This document shows, piece after piece, positions 10,238-21,269 of a stretch of 64,000 nt of DNA. Both the position numbers and the translations under genes were made by a program. The stretch is taken from assembly GCF_048569485.1 (NCBI RefSeq), contig NC_134354.1:86652142-86716141 (forward strand). The letters run 5' to 3'. The notes beneath the pieces were generated by a model. The model did no database searches. It saw only the letters and a program-made list of their open reading frames with translations, and had not been told where the DNA came from. This stretch comes from Anomaloglossus baeobatrachus (lineage: Eukaryota; Chordata; Amphibia; Anura; Aromobatidae). Positions within the stretch are counted from its first letter, which is position 1, and each line of letters opens with the position of its first letter.

Positions 10238-10477
10238 GTCCTGAATTTTCAGGGTTTTTTTTTTTTTTCTCTTCAGAATTAAATCCATAGACCTGGAGGA
10301 TCCTCATCTGCTTGACAATAATGCTTTTTCCTGACTCACCAGCATCAGCAGCCGGTGTGTGGCTTTGTAGGCCAGCCTCTCCTACTGCAGCTGCTTCTCG
10401 ATCTTCTTGTTAGCCTCTCGCTGCGCCTTCTCGTCTATGCGCTGATCTTCCTTCTTGCTGTTGCCCAAGCACCCCAT
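10238..10477 (-). pseudogene. Processed pseudogene of a G-alpha-s class gene (GNAS/GNAL)
   Basis: From ATG at 10477-10475 the - strand reads [13 protein letters not shown], then [14 protein letters not shown], then a TAG in place of the next Lys codon. It continues ERLAYKATHRLLML. A 4-base loss then shifts the frame, after which ESGK and IVKQMRIL can be read, followed by GFNSEEKKKK and, after an A-run, KIQD. This matches the N-terminus of the stimulatory G-protein alpha subunits ([29 protein letters not shown]-loop; [13 protein letters not shown]). Exons 1, 2 and 3 of the parent are joined without introns, so this is a retrocopy. The start looks GNAS-like and ERLAYKATH looks GNAL-like. It is clearly dead. 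The copy stops near 10238, so the source transcript was 5' only, or the 3' part was lost. Confidence 0.85.
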
Positions 10478-10763
10478 GTCTGGCGGTCACAGAGTCTGAC
10501 TACGCTTTCTGATCCTGCGGATGTCGCTCAGTAGAATAAAAGATGCAGCACGGTGGCCTCTCCTCCATCTTTAGGTTATATTCCTGCGACGGGAAGACAG
10601 TCTAAAATTAGTCCCGGAGCCTGTGTGCTCGCAGCCGTGCGCTGGCGTCGGTCCATCCGGTGACGGTCCTCCTGGTGTTGCGCCCCTGCTCTCCTCTCCT
10701 GGCTTTGCTCCTCCAGGTGTCTCCAGTGCCGGGGACACATCACGTCGCATGAAGGCAAACAAC

Positions 10764-10842
10764 ACACCGTCTGCTGCTGTGTTCTAGTGAGTCAGGAAAA
10801 ATCACGATTGTCAAGCAGATGAGGATCCTCCATATCAATGGA
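10764..10842 (+). pseudogene. Second, inverted G-alpha-s fragment
   Basis: On the + strand, THRLLLC, then [14 protein letters not shown] and HINGN, followed by a stop. This again corresponds to the P-loop/switch-proximal exon of G-alpha-s ([28 protein letters not shown]). It faces away from the copy at 10238-10477, with about 290 bp of GC-rich DNA between the heads. The two copies differ (for example MRILHI versus MRILQV), so they are not a fresh inverted duplication. Confidence 0.75.
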
Positions 10843-11912
10843 AATATATGAAGCCGTCATGCTCCTGTCCGGGGACCTGCAGTCGGTCCATTCACCCTGG
10901 TCTGTGCACCCCGATCCGTGCTCGGACGTCTGCATGAGCCCTTACTATTTGGTGTCGGTGAGAAGTGGGACACATTATGGTACCTCCTCCACTGCTGATG
11001 GCCACTATGAGCCGTTCAGTGGATGCCTTTGCTTTATATAGCTCAACATTTGTAAACCATTTGTTGCCTTCATTCAAGACTGCCTTGAACTAGTAGAAGT
11101 GTGAAATTATTGTCAAACAGAAAAACTGCGTTCTATTTATTGGCGGTGTAAGGAGCGATTGATGAAACAGTATTACCATGAACAATCTGTGCCTCGCCGG
11201 TGATGCATGGCACACTGGACATCTGCACATGTCCTGCATCCCTGTGTGTCCTGATTGTTCTAGGACTTCCATGCCCCCTGTATGTACTTGACATCACCGC
11301 ATAATAATAGTGCCAGAAGCTCGCCGACTGAAGTGCACCGATTCTTACTGAATTGTCAGGCCAACAAGTGTATTCTGTGTGTTACCGGATCGAAGCCTTA
11401 TTTCTGACTTTTGTCATTTCTGTATATTTAATTTAAGTTCTAAACTGAGCAGGCGACTCATCCTGTAGATATAGACACACATTGTAAATTTTGTATGTAT
11501 GGAGGCTTTTACACCCTCTGTTTTCATTTATTAATGCTTCATACACATTTGCGGAGAATGTTCATGAGTCGAGTGTTCATGATTGTCGTCACTGACTGCA
11601 TTTATTTGTGACCATTTCACGCTCTTGAAGGGCCTTTTATACAAGAAAGTGATCAGCAGAACAATCTCTTATGCAAACGTTTTTTTCTGACACTGTTGCT
11701 CATTGTAAACCTGCCCAGTGATTAAATGTTAAAAAAACTAATCTGTTCTTGAACGCATATTTTATTGGGTCATAAAAAATAATTTGTTGGCAGCATGTAC
11801 CCTGGAGTGCACAGGGTTTGCTGTGTATGGTAAATAAACAGGCACATAAATGATCATGCAAACTTTCAATCAATAAGTAAATTACAAAGTAATTGAGTGA
11901 TGTTTGGCATTA
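10843..11912. other. Spacer with no recognised feature
   Basis: 10843-11050 is GC-rich and 11100-11900 is AT-rich with ordinary composition. There are no repeats, splice-bounded open frames or transposon motifs that I can name. The AT-rich part could be an old 3' UTR, but nothing proves it. Confidence 0.35.
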
Positions 11913-13529
11913 CAGTGCCTTGCAAAAGTATTCGGCCCCCTTGAACTTTTCAACCTTTTCCCACATTTCAGGCTTCAAACAAAGATATTTTTTTTTATTT
12001 TTTGGTGAAGAATCAACAAGTGGGACACAATTGTGAAGTAGAACGAAATGTATTGCTTATGTTTAAACTTCCATAAAAAATAAAAAACTGAAAATTAGGG
12101 CGTGCAATATTATTCGGCCCCCTTAAGTTAATACTTTGTAGTGCCACTTTTTGCTGCGTTTACAGCTGCAAGTCGCTTGGGGTATGTGTCTATCAGTTTT
12201 GCACATCGAGAGACTGAAATTATTGCCCATTTTTTACTTTGCAAACAGCTGGAGCTGAGTGAGGTTGGATGGAGAGCGTTTGTGAACAGCAGTTTTCAGC
12301 TCTTTCCACAGATTCTCAACTGGATTCAGGTCTGGACTTTGACTTGGCCATTCCAACACCTGGATATATTTATTTGTGAACCATTCCATTGTAGATTTTA
12401 CTTTGTTTGGGATCATTGTCTTGTTGGAAGACAAATCTCCGTCCCAGTCTCCGTTCTTTTGCAGACTCCAACAGGTTTTCTTCAAGAATGTTCCTGTATT
12501 TGGCTCCATTCATCTTCCCATCAATTTTAACCATCTTCATTGTCCCTGCTGAAGAAACGAAGGCCAAAACCATGATACTACCACCACCATGTTTGACAGT
12601 GGGGATCGTGTGTTCAGGGTGACGAGCTGAGTTGCTTTTACGCCAAACATATCGTTTGGCATTGTGCCCAAAATTTTTGATTTTGGTTTCATGTGACCAG
12701 AGCACCTTCTTCCACATGTTTGGTGTGTCTCCCAGGTGGCTTGTGGCAAACTTTAAACGACACTTTTTATGGATATCTTTGAGAAATGGCTTTCTCTTTG
12801 CCACTCTTCCATAAAGGCCAGATTTGTGCAGTGTACGACTGATTGTTGTCCTATGGACACTCTCCCACCTCAGCTGTAGATCTTTGCAGTTCCTCCAGAG
12901 TGATCATGGGCCTCTTGGCTGCATCTCTGATCAGTCTTCTCCTTGTTTGAGATGAAAGTTTTGAGAGACGACCAGGTCTTGGTAGATTTGCAGTGGTATG
13001 ATACTCCTTCCATTTCAATATGATCGCTTGCACAGTGCTCCTTGGGATGTTTAAAGTTGTGGTAATCTTTTTGTAACCAAGTCCGACTTTAAACGTCTCC
13101 ACAACATTCTCACGGACCTGCCTGTTGTGTTCCTTGGTCTTCATGATGCTCTCTGTGCTTTAAACAGAACACTGAGACTATCACAGAGCAGGTGCATTTA
13201 TATGGAGACTTCATTACACACAGGTGGATTATATTTATCATCATCAGTCATTTAGGACAACATTGGATCATTCAGAGATCCTGAATGAACTTCTGGAGTA
13301 AGTTTGCTGCACTGAAAGTAAAGGGGCCGAATAATATTGCACGCCGCAATTTTCAGTGTTTTATTTTTTTACAAAAGTTTAACATAAGCAATAAATTTCG
13401 TTCTTCTAAATTGTGTCCCACTTGTTGATTCTTCAACAAAAAATTAAAATGTTTTATCTTTGTTTGAAGCCTGAAATGTGGGAAAAGGTTGAAAAGTTCA
13501 AGGGGGCCGAATACTTTTGCAAGACACTG
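11913..13529 (-). mobile_element. Nearly complete Tc1-type DNA transposon
   Basis: 1617 bp between TA dinucleotides (11911-11912 and 13530-13531). Ends are cagtg(c/t)cttgcaaaagtat and its complement; terminal inverted repeats run about 200 bp and differ at only one of the outer 68 positions, so the copy is young. The transposase is on the - strand: a 97-codon open start at 13144-12851 with a paired-type helix-turn-helix (YKKITTTLNIPRSTV), then shifted frames with the catalytic half, including [16 protein letters not shown] and [11 protein letters not shown]. The first catalytic Asp, normally in WSDETK, reads WSHETK here (GAT to CAT), which would inactivate it. At least two frame changes separate the open blocks at 13144-12851, 12804-12370 and 12509-12234. 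Confidence 0.92.
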
Positions 13530-14091
13530 TAATTACATGCAGTTTATCCAAGTGTGCAAAAAGAACCTTTAGTCTATGTTCACAAGTTGCGTTTTTGCAG
13601 CATTTTTTTTATCTGAAGGCAAAGCGTGAAGAAGCTGCTTACGCTTACAAAAATCAGATTTTGCTGCTTTTATTGGTTATGGCTTACATGTGTAATTTGT
13701 CTACAGTACATGCTTTAGAAACCAAAAACGCATGATTGCATTTTTTAGCAGCTTTTTTGCACTTTCTCATTGCTTTTTATGGGTGGAAAAATGTTGAAAG
13801 AACTGACATGTTGCAGGTTTAAAAAAACACTGCAGTTTTTAAATTCAGTCAGGAAGAACAAGTGTGGATAAGATTTCTAAGGTCTCAGCTTTTGCTGGTA
13901 CTGTTAAAATCAGCTTGCTTTTAATTTGCATAAAAAATACGTAGGTTTTTTTAGTATTTTTTCTCTCAGAAGCTAAATCGTGCTTCCTTGACTGTTACAT
14001 TTTTTGGGGTGTTTTTGTGGCATTTTTGCAGTATTTTTAACCTACAGATTACATGTGATTTGTCTACAGTACATATTGAATATCACACAAT

Positions 14092-14935
14092 ATGATGGGA
14101 GGCAGATGTGCGGCCGGGGACTGCACATACGCCTCCAGATCAATAGGAGGCGGATGTACAGTACCTGGCCATGGTTACTATCAGAAGCCAGAGCTGAGCA
14201 TTTTCAGCTACCTGCTGCCACCACCGACCCGAGAACAGCTGATCGGCGGGGGGTGCTGGGAGTTGGACCCCGGCCGATCAGACATTGATGACCTATCCTA
14301 AGGCGGGCTTTGCACGTTGCGACATCGCAAGCCGATGCTGCAATATCGCACGCGATAGTCCCCGCCCCCGCGCAGCAGCGATATCTTGTGATTCCTGGCG
14401 TAGCAAACATTATCGCTACGCCAGCTTCACATGCACTCACCTGTCTTGCTACGTCGCTGTGGCCGGCGTCCCGCCTCCTTCCTAAGGGTCGGGTCGTACA
14501 ACGTCACAGCGATGTCACACGGCAGGCGGCCAATCAAAGCGGAGGGGCGAAGATGAGCGGGATGTAAACATCTCGCCCACCTTCTTCCTTCCGCATAGCC
14601 GCCGGCGGCAGGTAAGGGGAGGTTCCTCGCTCCTGCGGCTTCATACACAGCGATGTGTGCTGCCGCAGGAACGAGGAACAACATCGTACCTGTCGCGGCA
14701 GCGTAATTATGAATAAGTCAGAGCCTACACCGATAATACGATAATGACGCTTTTGCGCTCGTTAATCGTATCATCTAGGATTTACACACTACGATGTCGA
14801 AAGTGACGCCAGATGTGCGTCACTTTCGATTTGACCCCACCGACATCGCACGTGCGATGTTGCAACGTGCAAAGCCGCCCTTAGTATAGGCCATCAATGT
14901 AAAAGTCGTGGACAACCTCTTTAATATAGTTTGTT
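14092..14935. repeat. Dispersed 'gatgacctatcctaagg' repeat, itself interrupted
   Basis: The left portion (14092-14298) has 'ggcggatgtacagtacctgg', 'gctgatcggcggggggtgct' and 'gacattgatgacctatcc'; the right portion (14884 to about 14935) is 'tataggccatcaatgtaaaag' with 'ggacaacctcttta'. Related copies are at 17425-17490/18053-18165 and 44345-44695. The MITE at 14302-14880 sits exactly at the 'cctatcc-TAA' point. Confidence 0.7.
14302..14880. mobile_element. TWA-flanked MITE, 'ggcggctttgcacgttgcg' family
   Basis: 579 bp with ends ggcgggctttgcacgttgcg and gcaacgtgcaaagccgccc, flanked by TAA (14299-14301) and TTA (14881-14883). Internal blocks (gatacgataa, cgcctgccgtgtgac, cggaggtgggcggga in either strand) are shared with 17494-18049, 48305-48861 and, more distantly, 41102-41650. 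No coding capacity. Confidence 0.75.
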
Positions 14936-15235
14936 TTATTCACCAAAAACGTAAGGGGGGGGGTGGGGTTCTTACAGCTTTTTTGCAATTTCTCTTTGCT
15001 TTTTATGGATGAAATAAACGCTGAGAAAATTGACATGCTGCAGATTTAAAAAATGTTGCAGTTCTCAAATTCAGTCTGGAAAAAAATTAACTGCACGTGA
15101 TTTCATAGCTTTTGCTAGTACTATAAAACACAGCTTTTCCACAAAAAACACACACACCAAAAAAAAGTTGCAATAACGTATTGTGTGAACATAGCCTTAC
15201 CATGTAGCCATAGGCCACATATGAAACACTAAGGC

Positions 15236-15655
15236 TATGTTCACATGCAGCATCTTTGTAGTGGTCTTTTTGCTGATTACTTTTTTTTTTCTGCAGAAAA
15301 ACAACTGCTATTCTACAGTACCAGTAAACGCTACGAGATTTCAGAAATATGCAGGATTCTTTTCCTGATTTAAATTTGAGAAACAGCGTTTTTGAAATCT
15401 GCAGTATGTCAATTCTTTCAACTTTTTATCACCCATACAAAGTAATGAGAGTACGAAAATGGTGTAAAAAAATGCAGTAAACAGGTTTTGTTGCATTTTT
15501 TCATCATCTTTTCCTGCATTTTGGTGACTATAACGAAGTTTAATAAACATGTACTATAGACAAATCACAAATGTAATCAGCACCAAAAAACCCCCTGCAA
15601 AAATGCAGCAAAACCTGCTTTTTGAACACAGCATGTGAATATAGTAGTAATTTTG
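15236..15655. mobile_element. MITE-like repeat with 'ggctatgttcacatgcagc' end
   Basis: Left junction TAA|ggctatgttcacatgcagc. The right side carries 'gcatgtgaatatag', the complement of the left end with a few changes. The body is T-rich, with 'ctgcag', 'tgacatactgcag'-like words as in 13569-15196. Right boundary approximate. Confidence 0.45.
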
Positions 15656-15830
15656 TCTTGGAAACTGGCTTGCAGAACTCCCTTGTTTGCAAAATTGCAG
15701 TGATTTTTTTGTTGTCTCTTTCATGCCAAAAACACACAAGACTCCTTCTCCGGTCACTGAAGCCAATAATAAAACAGTCTTAAAGAATCCCTAACATGAT
15801 TTTTTTTTTTCTGATATATACAGTACAGAC

Positions 15831-16756
15831 CAAAAGTTTGGACACACCTTCTCATCTCTAGAACAACTGTTAAGAGGAGACTTTGTGCAGCAGGCCTTCA
15901 TGGTAAAGTAGCTGCTGGGAAACCAGTGCTAAGGACAGGCAACAAGCAGAAGAGACTTGTTTGGGCTAAAGAACACAAGGAATGGACATTAGACCAGTGG
16001 AAATCTGTGCTTTGGTCTGATGAGTCCAAATTTGAGATCTTTGGATCCAACCACCGTGTCTTTGTAGAAAAGGTGAACGGATGGACTCTACATGGCTGGT
16101 TCCCACCGTGAAGCATGGAGGAGGAGGTGTTATGGTGTGGGGGTGCTTTGCTGGTGACACTGTTGGGGATTTATTCAAAATTGAAGTCATACAGAACCAG
16201 CATGGCTACCACAGCATCTTGCAGCGGCATGCTATTCCATCCGGTTTGCTTTTAATTGGACCATCATTTATTTTTCAAGAGGACAATGACCCCAAACACA
16301 CCTCCAGGCTGTGTAAGAGCTATTTGACTAAGAAGGAGAGTGAAGGGGTGCTACGCCAGATGACCTGGCCTCCACAGTCACCAGACCTGAACCCAATCGA
16401 GATGGTTTGGGGTGAGCTGGACCGGAGAGTGAAGGCAAAAGGGCCAACAAGTCCTAAGCATCTCTGGGAACTTCTTCAAGACTGTTGGAAGACCATTTCT
16501 GGTGACTACCTCTTGAAGCTCATCAAGAGAATGCCAAGAGTGTGCAAAGCAGTAATCAAAGCAAAAGGTGGCTACTTTGAAGAACTAGAATATAAGACAT
16601 ATTTTCAGTTATTTCACACTTTTTTGTTAAGTATTTCATTCCACATGTTTTAATTCATAGTTTTGATGCCTTCAATGTGAATCTACAATTTTTAGAGTCA
16701 TGAAAATAAAGAAAATTCTTCCAATGAGAAGGTGTGTCCATACTTTTGGTCTGTAC

Positions 16757-16758
<2 letters not shown>
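15831..16758 (+). mobile_element. Internally deleted Tc1-type transposon
   Basis: 928 bp with ends cagtacagaccaaaagt(t/a)tgg, one mismatch in the outer 30 bp. The left terminal repeat runs straight into the middle of the transposase, so the DNA-binding half is missing. The rest on the + strand keeps WSDESKFEIFG (first Asp), then in the next frame HGGGGVMVWGCF, FQEDNDPKHTS (second Asp) and SPDLNPIEMVWGELD (Glu), i.e. a full DD34E triad split over two frames. The 190-codon C-terminal block (16081-16653) is open. Left flank is TA; the right flank is TG, next to a (TA)n run. Confidence 0.9.

Positions 16759-16803
<45 letters not shown>
16759..16803. repeat. (TA)n microsatellite
   Basis: About 20 TA dinucleotides directly abutting the right end of the Tc1 copy, whose TA target may have seeded it. 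Confidence 0.95.
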
Positions 16804-16806
<3 letters not shown>

Positions 16807-17128
16807 TGTAGTGTCAGTGTGTTAATATACAGTAGTACTGCTTTTCTTCTGTGCCCTCGCCGCTCTTCAGACTTTTCGGTTGACTCTATGCTCTGTGTGA
16901 GCAGGAATTCTTTCTTACAATGTAAGTCTATTGGGCCTCATTCTGATGCACCATTGACTTACAGTGTAAAAGCCACTTCTGGATAATGAATAGAGCAATG
17001 TGACCCGGACAGTCTGGAGAACGGTGACGTCACGGAGAAGAGGAGCATAATGGTGCTGGCGATCGGAGAAAGCAGCAATAGGTGAGTATATTAATATAAT
17101 GTCACACTACATACACAGATTTAATATA
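16804..17128. other. Spacer, nothing recognised
   Basis: Ordinary composition; no repeat boundary or open frame of note. Confidence 0.4.
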
Positions 17129-17422
17129 CAGTGTGTCTACCCATATCCTGTCCACCGCTATTAACTTGAGAATGGCGACAGCTATAGGCATAGAAGTGGT
17201 GTCTAGGTATAGTAAAGTATCCATGCGCTACGCAATGAAACCACATATAGCGCCACCTGGTGGAAAACAACGGAGTTAGCATTTTTATCTTGCAAACAGA
17301 ACGAGATAGAGAAAAAAAGTGAATTTCAAAGTTGTAGAGCATCATCTATTCAATACGAACAGCCTATCGCTGCCGCCGTTCTCAAGTTAATGGCGGTGGA
17401 CAGAATATGGGTGGACACACTG
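17129..17422. mobile_element. 294-bp mariner-type MITE
   Basis: Ends cagtgtgtctacccatatcc and its complement (atgggtggacacactg), flanked by TA on both sides (17127-17128, 17423-17424). It is almost entirely the outer sequence of the larger element at 22367-23263 ('gccgttctcaagttaa', 'tatagtaaagtatc', 'gcgccacctggtggaaaac'), so it is an internally deleted derivative of that family. Confidence 0.88.
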
Positions 17423-17424
17423 TA

Positions 17425-18165
17425 TATGAAATATATTCATGAGAGGATTTCTTTAAAATAGTTGTGAACTTTTATATTGATGGCCTATTCTTAGGGCGGC
17501 TTTGCACGTTGCGACATTGCACGTGCGATGTCGATGGGGTCAAATCGAAAGTGACGCACATCCGGCGTCGCAGTCGATATCGCAACGTGCAAATCCTTTT
17601 TGATACGATGAACGAGCGCAAAAGCGTCGTTATCGTATCATCGCTGCAGCCTCCGACATTTCCATAATGCCGGTGCAGCGACAGGTGCAGCACACATCGC
17701 TGTGTGTAAAGCCGCAGGAGCGAGGATCTTCACCTTACCTGCCGCCGGCTGCAATGAGAAGGACGGAGGTGGGCGGGATGTTTACATCCTGCTAATCTCC
17801 GCCCCTCCACTTCAATTGGCCGCCTGCCGTGTGACGTCGCTGTGACGCCGCACAACCCGCCCCCTTAGGAAGGAGGGGGGTCGCCGGCCAGAGGGACGTC
17901 GCACGGCAGGTATGTGCGTGTGAAACTGCCGTAGCGATAATAATCGCTACGGCAGCTTTCACTAGATATTGCACGTGCGACGGGGGCGGGACTATCGCTG
18001 CAGCATCGGTAACACATTGTTACCGATGTTGCAGCGTGCAAAGCCCGCCTTAGGATAGGTCATTAATAACTGATCAGTGGGGGGGGTGAACCATCCAGTA
18101 CCCCCCCCGATCAGCTTTTCCAGTGCCAGCCAAATGTGCTCAGTTGCAGAGCTGGACCGCTGTAT
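17425..18165. repeat. Dispersed 'gatgacctatcctaagg'-type repeat hosting a MITE
   Basis: The flanks 17440-17490 (ending 'ttgatggcctattc') and 18053 to about 18165 ('ggataggtcattaata...gatcag') join into one repeat if the MITE at 17494-18049 is skipped. Same family as 14092-14935 and 44345-44695. Confidence 0.65.
17494..18049. mobile_element. TTA-flanked MITE, 'gggcggctttgcacgttgcg' family
   Basis: 556 bp; ends gggcggctttgcacgttgcg and gcgtgcaaagcccgcc; TTA at both junctions (17491-17493 and 18050-18052). Highly similar in inverted orientation to 48305-48861. It contains a perfect local hairpin 'gtagcgataataatcgctac'. Confidence 0.85.
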
Positions 18166-18464
18166 AGATGCCACAGCCGGGTATTGCACATCTTGCCTTT
18201 CTTCTCATCAATATGATACGATGTCATTTCTATTGTTACTCCTGTCCTTCATTGTGGAGGGAAAGAAGATTCTCTAATTACAGGATCTGGTTCTGTTCAC
18301 TAAATTCTGCACTATATTTTAGATTTACAGCTGTTATCAAGACCTGTCTATGTTAAATTAATCTCATTGCAGTTACAGTATTAGAAGGATCGTCTGGTTG
18401 TGGCATACCCCTGGTCGACTTTCAATTCTCTCAATGTGTTTCTAGTGGTCAAAATGTTCACTAA

Positions 18465-19331
18465 AGGTCCAGTCACACTAAGCAACTTACCAGCGATCCC
18501 AACAACGATAGGGATCGCTGGTAAGTTGCTAGGAGGTTGCTGGTGAGATGTCACACTGCGACGCTCCAGCGATCCCACCAGCAACCTGACCTGGCAGGGA
18601 TCGCTGGAGCGTGGCTACACGAGTTGCTGGTGAGCTCACCAGCAACCAGTGTCCCAGCCCCCAGCGCCGCGTGAAAGATGCTGCGCTTGGTAACTAAGGT
18701 AAATATCGGGTAATCAACCCGATATTTACCTTGGTTACCAGCGCACGCAGCCACACGTGCAGAGAGCAGGGAGCAGCGCACACTGAGCGCTGGCTCCCTG
18801 CTCTCCTAGTTACAGCACACATCGGGTTAATTACCTGATGTGTGCTGCAGCTACATGTGCACAGAGCAGGGAGCAGCGCACACTGCTTAGTGCCGGCTCC
18901 TGCTCTCCTAGCTACAGCACACATCGGGTTAATTAACCCGATGTGTCCTGCAGCTACATGTGCACAGAGCAGGAGCCGGCACTGACAGGGAGAGCGGCGG
19001 AGGCTGGTAACAAAGGTAAATATCGGGTAACCAAGGACAGGGCTTCTTGGTTACCCGATGTTTACATTGGTTACCAGCCTCCGCAGAAGCCGGCTCCTGC
19101 TGCCTGCACATTTAGTTGTTGCTGTCTCGCTGTCACACACAGCGATCTGTGCTTCACAGCGGGACAGCAACAACTAAAAAATGGCCCAGGACATTCAGCA
19201 ACAACCAACGACCTCACAGCAGGGGCCAGGTTGTTGCTGGATGTCACACACAACAACATCGCTAGCAACGTCACAAAAGTTGTTCGTTAGCAGCGACGTT
19301 GCTAGCGATGTTGCTTAGTGTGACGGGGCCT
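18465..19331. mobile_element. TAA-flanked MITE, 'cacactaagcaac' family
   Basis: 867 bp; left end aggtccagtcacactaagca and right end tgcttagtgtgacggggcct, with TAA on both sides (18462-18464, 19332-19334). Internally it is a chain of short inverted blocks (gatcgctggtaagttgc, ggtaaatatcgggtaa, cacatcgggttaatta). Same family as 54761-55748. Confidence 0.82.
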
Positions 19332-19334
19332 TAA

Positions 19335-20036
19335 CCCAGACCCAATAAATAGTAATATTTAACGCATTACTCCTAAAATTTTAAAGTATCGTTTATCTGT
19401 AGCATTCTGATTTCTGGGGCTCGAAAAACTGAGATCCCCAAAGCTTGATCATTATTGGCTCCATTCATTGTCTACAGGACTGTTCTGGACTCTGTACTCT
19501 GCTTTCTCTTGCAGTCCTGTAGACAATAAATGGATCAATGGTCGAGATTGCGCATGTCTGCACTATTCAGATGGGGCTATTTGGAGCCCAATTCCTGGGA
19601 TTGTGTGTCAGACCTTCAGCACTCAGTAAGTTATCCCTAGTAGAGAAGGGATATCTTAATATTACATGTGGCGAACAAATTGTAAAAATGATTTTGAGAT
19701 GACAAATACACGACCAATATCTGTTTAATTGTCTTAAAAAAATAAATACGTGACAACGAAACGAGGGGTGACCTGGGATAAAAGCAAAAATCCTAAAACA
19801 GTATTAAGTAGTTTTGCCAATAAAATTTGGTTGTGTGATAATCCTAAACCTTGCCGCTCCCCCCCACCCACATATAGCACCATGGACATCCTTTGACATG
19901 CGTAAGGGCTTGCTCATAGAAGCTTATATTCTCTCAGATCCCTGATGACGCCAGTGTGGTGAAACAAGTTGTGCAGGCAAATGATTTTATTTTAATAAGG
20001 CGAGTGCAGCGTTAGTTTCCTGGACAGGCTGCCCCT
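19335..20036. other. Spacer, nothing recognised
   Basis: AT-rich. Around 19470-19530 there is a short inverted pair ('tctacaggactgttctgga' / 'agtcctgtagacaataaatgg') but no clear element ends. Confidence 0.4.
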
Positions 20037-20039
20037 TAA

Positions 20040-20590
20040 GCCTCTTTCACATGTCCATGCAAAAACACACGTTTTGCATTGTGTGTGTGTGTGTGTGTGT
20101 GTGTTCGTTCAGCACGTGCTGTCAGTGTGCGATCTGTGTGATATCCGCATAGCACACGGACAGCATGAATTTCTATAGTTACCTGTCTATGGTGCTGCTG
20201 TGTCCGGCGCTGCTGCTGCCACCTCTGGTCCTCTGTGCAGTGAATATGCAATGAGCATAATGAGCAGGGGTCAGACGCAAGTGCCAGCAGCGCCGAAGAC
20301 AACAGGGCTGGAGACAGGTGAGTATAGAAAATCATTTTATTTCAGACACGTGGTTTTCTTCGGTACGTGCCACACAGATCACATCAGTATGCGCTCTGTG
20401 CAGTCCGTGTGACACCTTTGCTGTCGGAAAAAAACGGGACATGTCTACATGTAGAGCACACGGACACACGTATGCTCCGTACGGTCCATGTGAAAACACA
20501 TTAATTTTAATCGGTCTACGTGTGTCCGTGTCTCCGCTACGTGTGAAAACGGACATCCCACGTACCTGACATGCACGTATGAAAGAGACC
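20040..20590. mobile_element. MITE-like repeat containing a (TG)n run
   Basis: Left end gcctctttcacatgtccatg next to TAA, right end gcacgtatgaaagagacc|TTA: inverted ends and TWA flank. It contains a (gt)n tract at about 20081-20103 and short words 'cacacggac', 'cgtgtga'. A fragment with the same end type abuts the MITE at 5095. Confidence 0.6.
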
Positions 20591-20593
20591 TTA

Positions 20594-21256
20594 CATGCAT
20601 TTAGCGCTGACAATTGGCCGATGTTCAATCTATATAAACTAATCGAGGCTGTCTGTCCACCTCACCTAAGAAAGTTGATCAGTAATTAATACGCCTATCG
20701 CTGCACTAAGTAATTTTAAATACTTGAACAATGTGTTTATAGTTTTATTATTTGAAATTATTAAAGGTTATATTTTACTGAATGTTATCCGATTTTCTTG
20801 CATGCAAGAATCTGAGCATAGCTGCAGAGAAAATCAGGAACATAACGTCTCCATCTTCTCCATTGTCTGTGTCGGTGTATATTAGACTGTGCTCATAACT
20901 CATGCAAGTGCAGTTCAATGATTTCCACGAACCCATAGAATATTATGCAGCATAATGCATTTTGTTTTCTTCATACCGAATCGGTATAACAAAAATAAGT
21001 ATTAGTCAGCACTGCCCCATAGCATAAGAGTAAGCCGAGTGATATCCAACAAAACATAGGATAACCCTCACCTGATGAATACTCTCTTGTGAGCAAACCC
21101 TAATACTGAAGCTCTGCTCTATTTAGACTCTTGGAACCAACAAAACACTAGGCCCTGGAGTATGACTGCCACTTTTTTTTTTTTGTACCAACACACCCTA
21201 TATTTATCTTTTCTAATTCCTAAAACCCCTTTAAGTGCTGCATTTCCTTAATATCT
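20594..21256. other. Spacer, nothing recognised
   Basis: AT-rich sequence with no coding or repeat signal I can name. Confidence 0.4.
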
Positions 21257-21269
21257 TTCTTGTTGCTCT

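Larger units (their letters stand above)
13569..15196. mobile_element. Repeat with 'ctatgttcacaagttgcg' ends, split by later insertions
   Basis: The left part (13569-14091) starts 'agtctatgttcacaagttgcg' and the right part (about 14935-15196) ends 'gtattgtgtgaacatagcc|TTA', so the two look like the ends of one TTA-type MITE-like element. Shared internal phrases such as 'gacatg(t/c)tgcag' and 'cagcttttgct' support this. The middle is occupied by a dispersed repeat that itself hosts a MITE. Confidence 0.55.

Noticed and set aside
12141-12622. + strand open frames of 71-129 codons
   Set aside because: Antisense shadows of the Tc1 transposase at 11913-13529.
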